Source: an uncultured Hungatella sp. (lineage in GTDB: Bacteria > Bacillota > Clostridia > Lachnospirales > Lachnospiraceae). From it: 5,828 bases of DNA. The stretch covers positions 1-5,828 of the forward strand of contig CAJUJV010000004.1 in assembly GCA_910586845.1 (NCBI GenBank), written 5' to 3'. The notes below the pieces were generated by a model. The model was given only the letters and a program-made list of their open reading frames with translations, made no database searches and had not been told where the DNA came from. Made by a program: the position numbers and the translations under genes. Below are positions 5,369 to 5,828 of this stretch, one piece after another. Each line of letters starts with the position of its first letter. The stretch's first letter is position 1.

Positions 5369-5396
5369 TGTAACAGAACTGTAAAATTTTTGTAAC
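5369..5396 (+). promoter_or_regulatory. Triple WalR-like operator (TGTAAM-N5-TGTAAM-N5-TGTAAM)
   Basis: TGTAAC (5369-5374), TGTAAA (5380-5385) and TGTAAC (5391-5396) repeat with exact 5-nt spacers, an 11-bp period close to one helical turn. The WalR (YycF/VicR) box known from bacilli and staphylococci is TGTWAH-N5-TGTWAH, so the array contains two overlapping full boxes. The outer copies share the longer direct repeat TTTGTAACAGA (5367-5377 and 5389-5399). It ends 17 nt before the ATG at 5414, next to the ribosome site AAGGAG (5401-5406). That position suits repression or close-range control. The binding protein is inferred from the consensus. Confidence 0.5.
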
Positions 5397-5413
5397 AGAT
5401 AAGGAGAGAGATT

Positions 5414-5828
5414 ATGAAGAGATTTGCGGTATATGCAGCAGCGGCAGCGATAACTATGACAGGTACGACGGGGATAACAGCTCAGGCAGCAGTGAGAACC
5501 TACATAGCAGGCGGGAACTGCAGCGGCGGATGGTCAGACGGAAACCAGGGATGCGGGAACAACGGCTCTTTATTTTCCGGAAACAGCTGTTCCATGGACC
5601 AGATTTTACAGATGATCATTCCCTCTGGTTCTGGTGCTGACTGTTCCAATAATTGGGGAGGAAACATGATTCCCACATTTCCGGGAAACTGGGATAATCC
5701 GCTGAATTCAGGCTGTACGGATAACTGGAATGATGTGCTGAAACCAAATTGTCCGCCGGTTAATTGTCCGGATTCGTCAGGAAATCAGGGAAATGATGGT
5801 TCCTGTATCCAGAATCCCGGAACTCAGA
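5414..5828 (+). CDS. Secreted Cys/Gly/Asn-rich protein, 3' end beyond the window
   Basis: An open frame of 138 codons with no stop before the window ends. It begins with a Sec signal peptide: MKRF, a hydrophobic Ala-rich core, and a likely cleavage after AQA or AQAA (residues 24-26). The visible mature part is low-complexity, dominated by Gly, Asn, Ser and Pro with aromatic Trp. Eight cysteines sit mostly in xCx settings such as NCSGG, GCGNN, DCSNN and NCPPV, a spacing that suggests a flexible wall-exposed linker. AAGGAG (5401-5406) supports the ATG. Such leaders often precede a C-terminal CAP/SCP domain in secreted Lachnospiraceae proteins. That domain would lie outside the window, so it is a guess. 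The TGTAAM array upstream suggests envelope-linked control. Confidence 0.75.
   Translation, partial: MKRFAVYAAAAAITMTGTTGITAQAAVRTYIAGGNCSGGWSDGNQGCGNNGSLFSGNSCSMDQILQMIIPSGSGADCSNNWGGNMIPTFPGNWDNPLNSGCTDNWNDVLKPNCPPVNCPDSSGNQGNDGSCIQNPGTQ

Noticed and set aside
1..5828. CRISPR arrays, tRNA or rRNA genes, and insertion-sequence ends
   Set aside because: No regularly spaced repeats beyond the short TGTAAM array, no tRNA cloverleaf or rRNA-like sequence, and no transposase or terminal inverted repeats were seen by eye.

Overview
The window looks like chromosomal DNA of a low-to-mid GC Gram-positive anaerobe, most likely a Clostridia of the Lachnospiraceae type. The basis is strong AGGAGG-like ribosome sites, sigma-A-like promoters with extended -10 elements, a MurG of the stand-alone Firmicutes subgroup, a PC4/YdbC protein, and a sigma factor accompanied by a DUF4367-like membrane protein. 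No species can be named from the sequence alone.

Layout. 95-1759 (+): a good promoter drives a rhomboid intramembrane protease. A HIT-family hydrolase/transferase overlaps it by 7 nt, and a small ECF-like sigma factor follows after 76 nt. 1747-2820 (-): a stand-alone murG faces this group, overlaps the sigma gene tail-to-tail by 13 bp, and has its own TTGACA/TATAAT promoter. 3054-4379 (+): a two-gene unit of a single-pass membrane protein (probable anti-sigma factor) and a small secreted protein, closed by a terminator at 4400-4425. 4426-4831: about 400 nt without an intact gene, holding what looks like a decayed winged-helix fragment. 4832-5234 (+): a clean promoter, the 74-aa PC4/YdbC-type ssDNA-binding protein, and a terminator. 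5369-5828 (+): three TGTAAM hexamers in exact 11-bp register, which match the WalR box, directly upstream of a secreted Cys/Gly/Asn-rich protein that runs off the window.

How the parts may work together. The most interesting hypothesis concerns the sigma factor (1208), the probable anti-sigma factor (3054) and the secreted protein (3858). Hand-counted GC is about 50% over the cytoplasmic and membrane-spanning part of the anti-sigma candidate. It drops to about 30% exactly where the protein leaves the membrane, stays low (about 36%) through most of the secreted-protein gene, and returns to about 52% in that gene's last 30 codons. This looks like a recombined cassette in which the extracellular sensor domain and the secreted partner were exchanged together, while the sigma-facing N-terminus was kept. 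The sigma gene is separated from its proposed partner by an inverted murG with no visible terminator between them, so a sigma transcript could run antisense through murG towards the partner gene. Cell-envelope functions (murG, rhomboid, secreted proteins, a WalR-like operator) recur through the window. The link to envelope stress is an inference.
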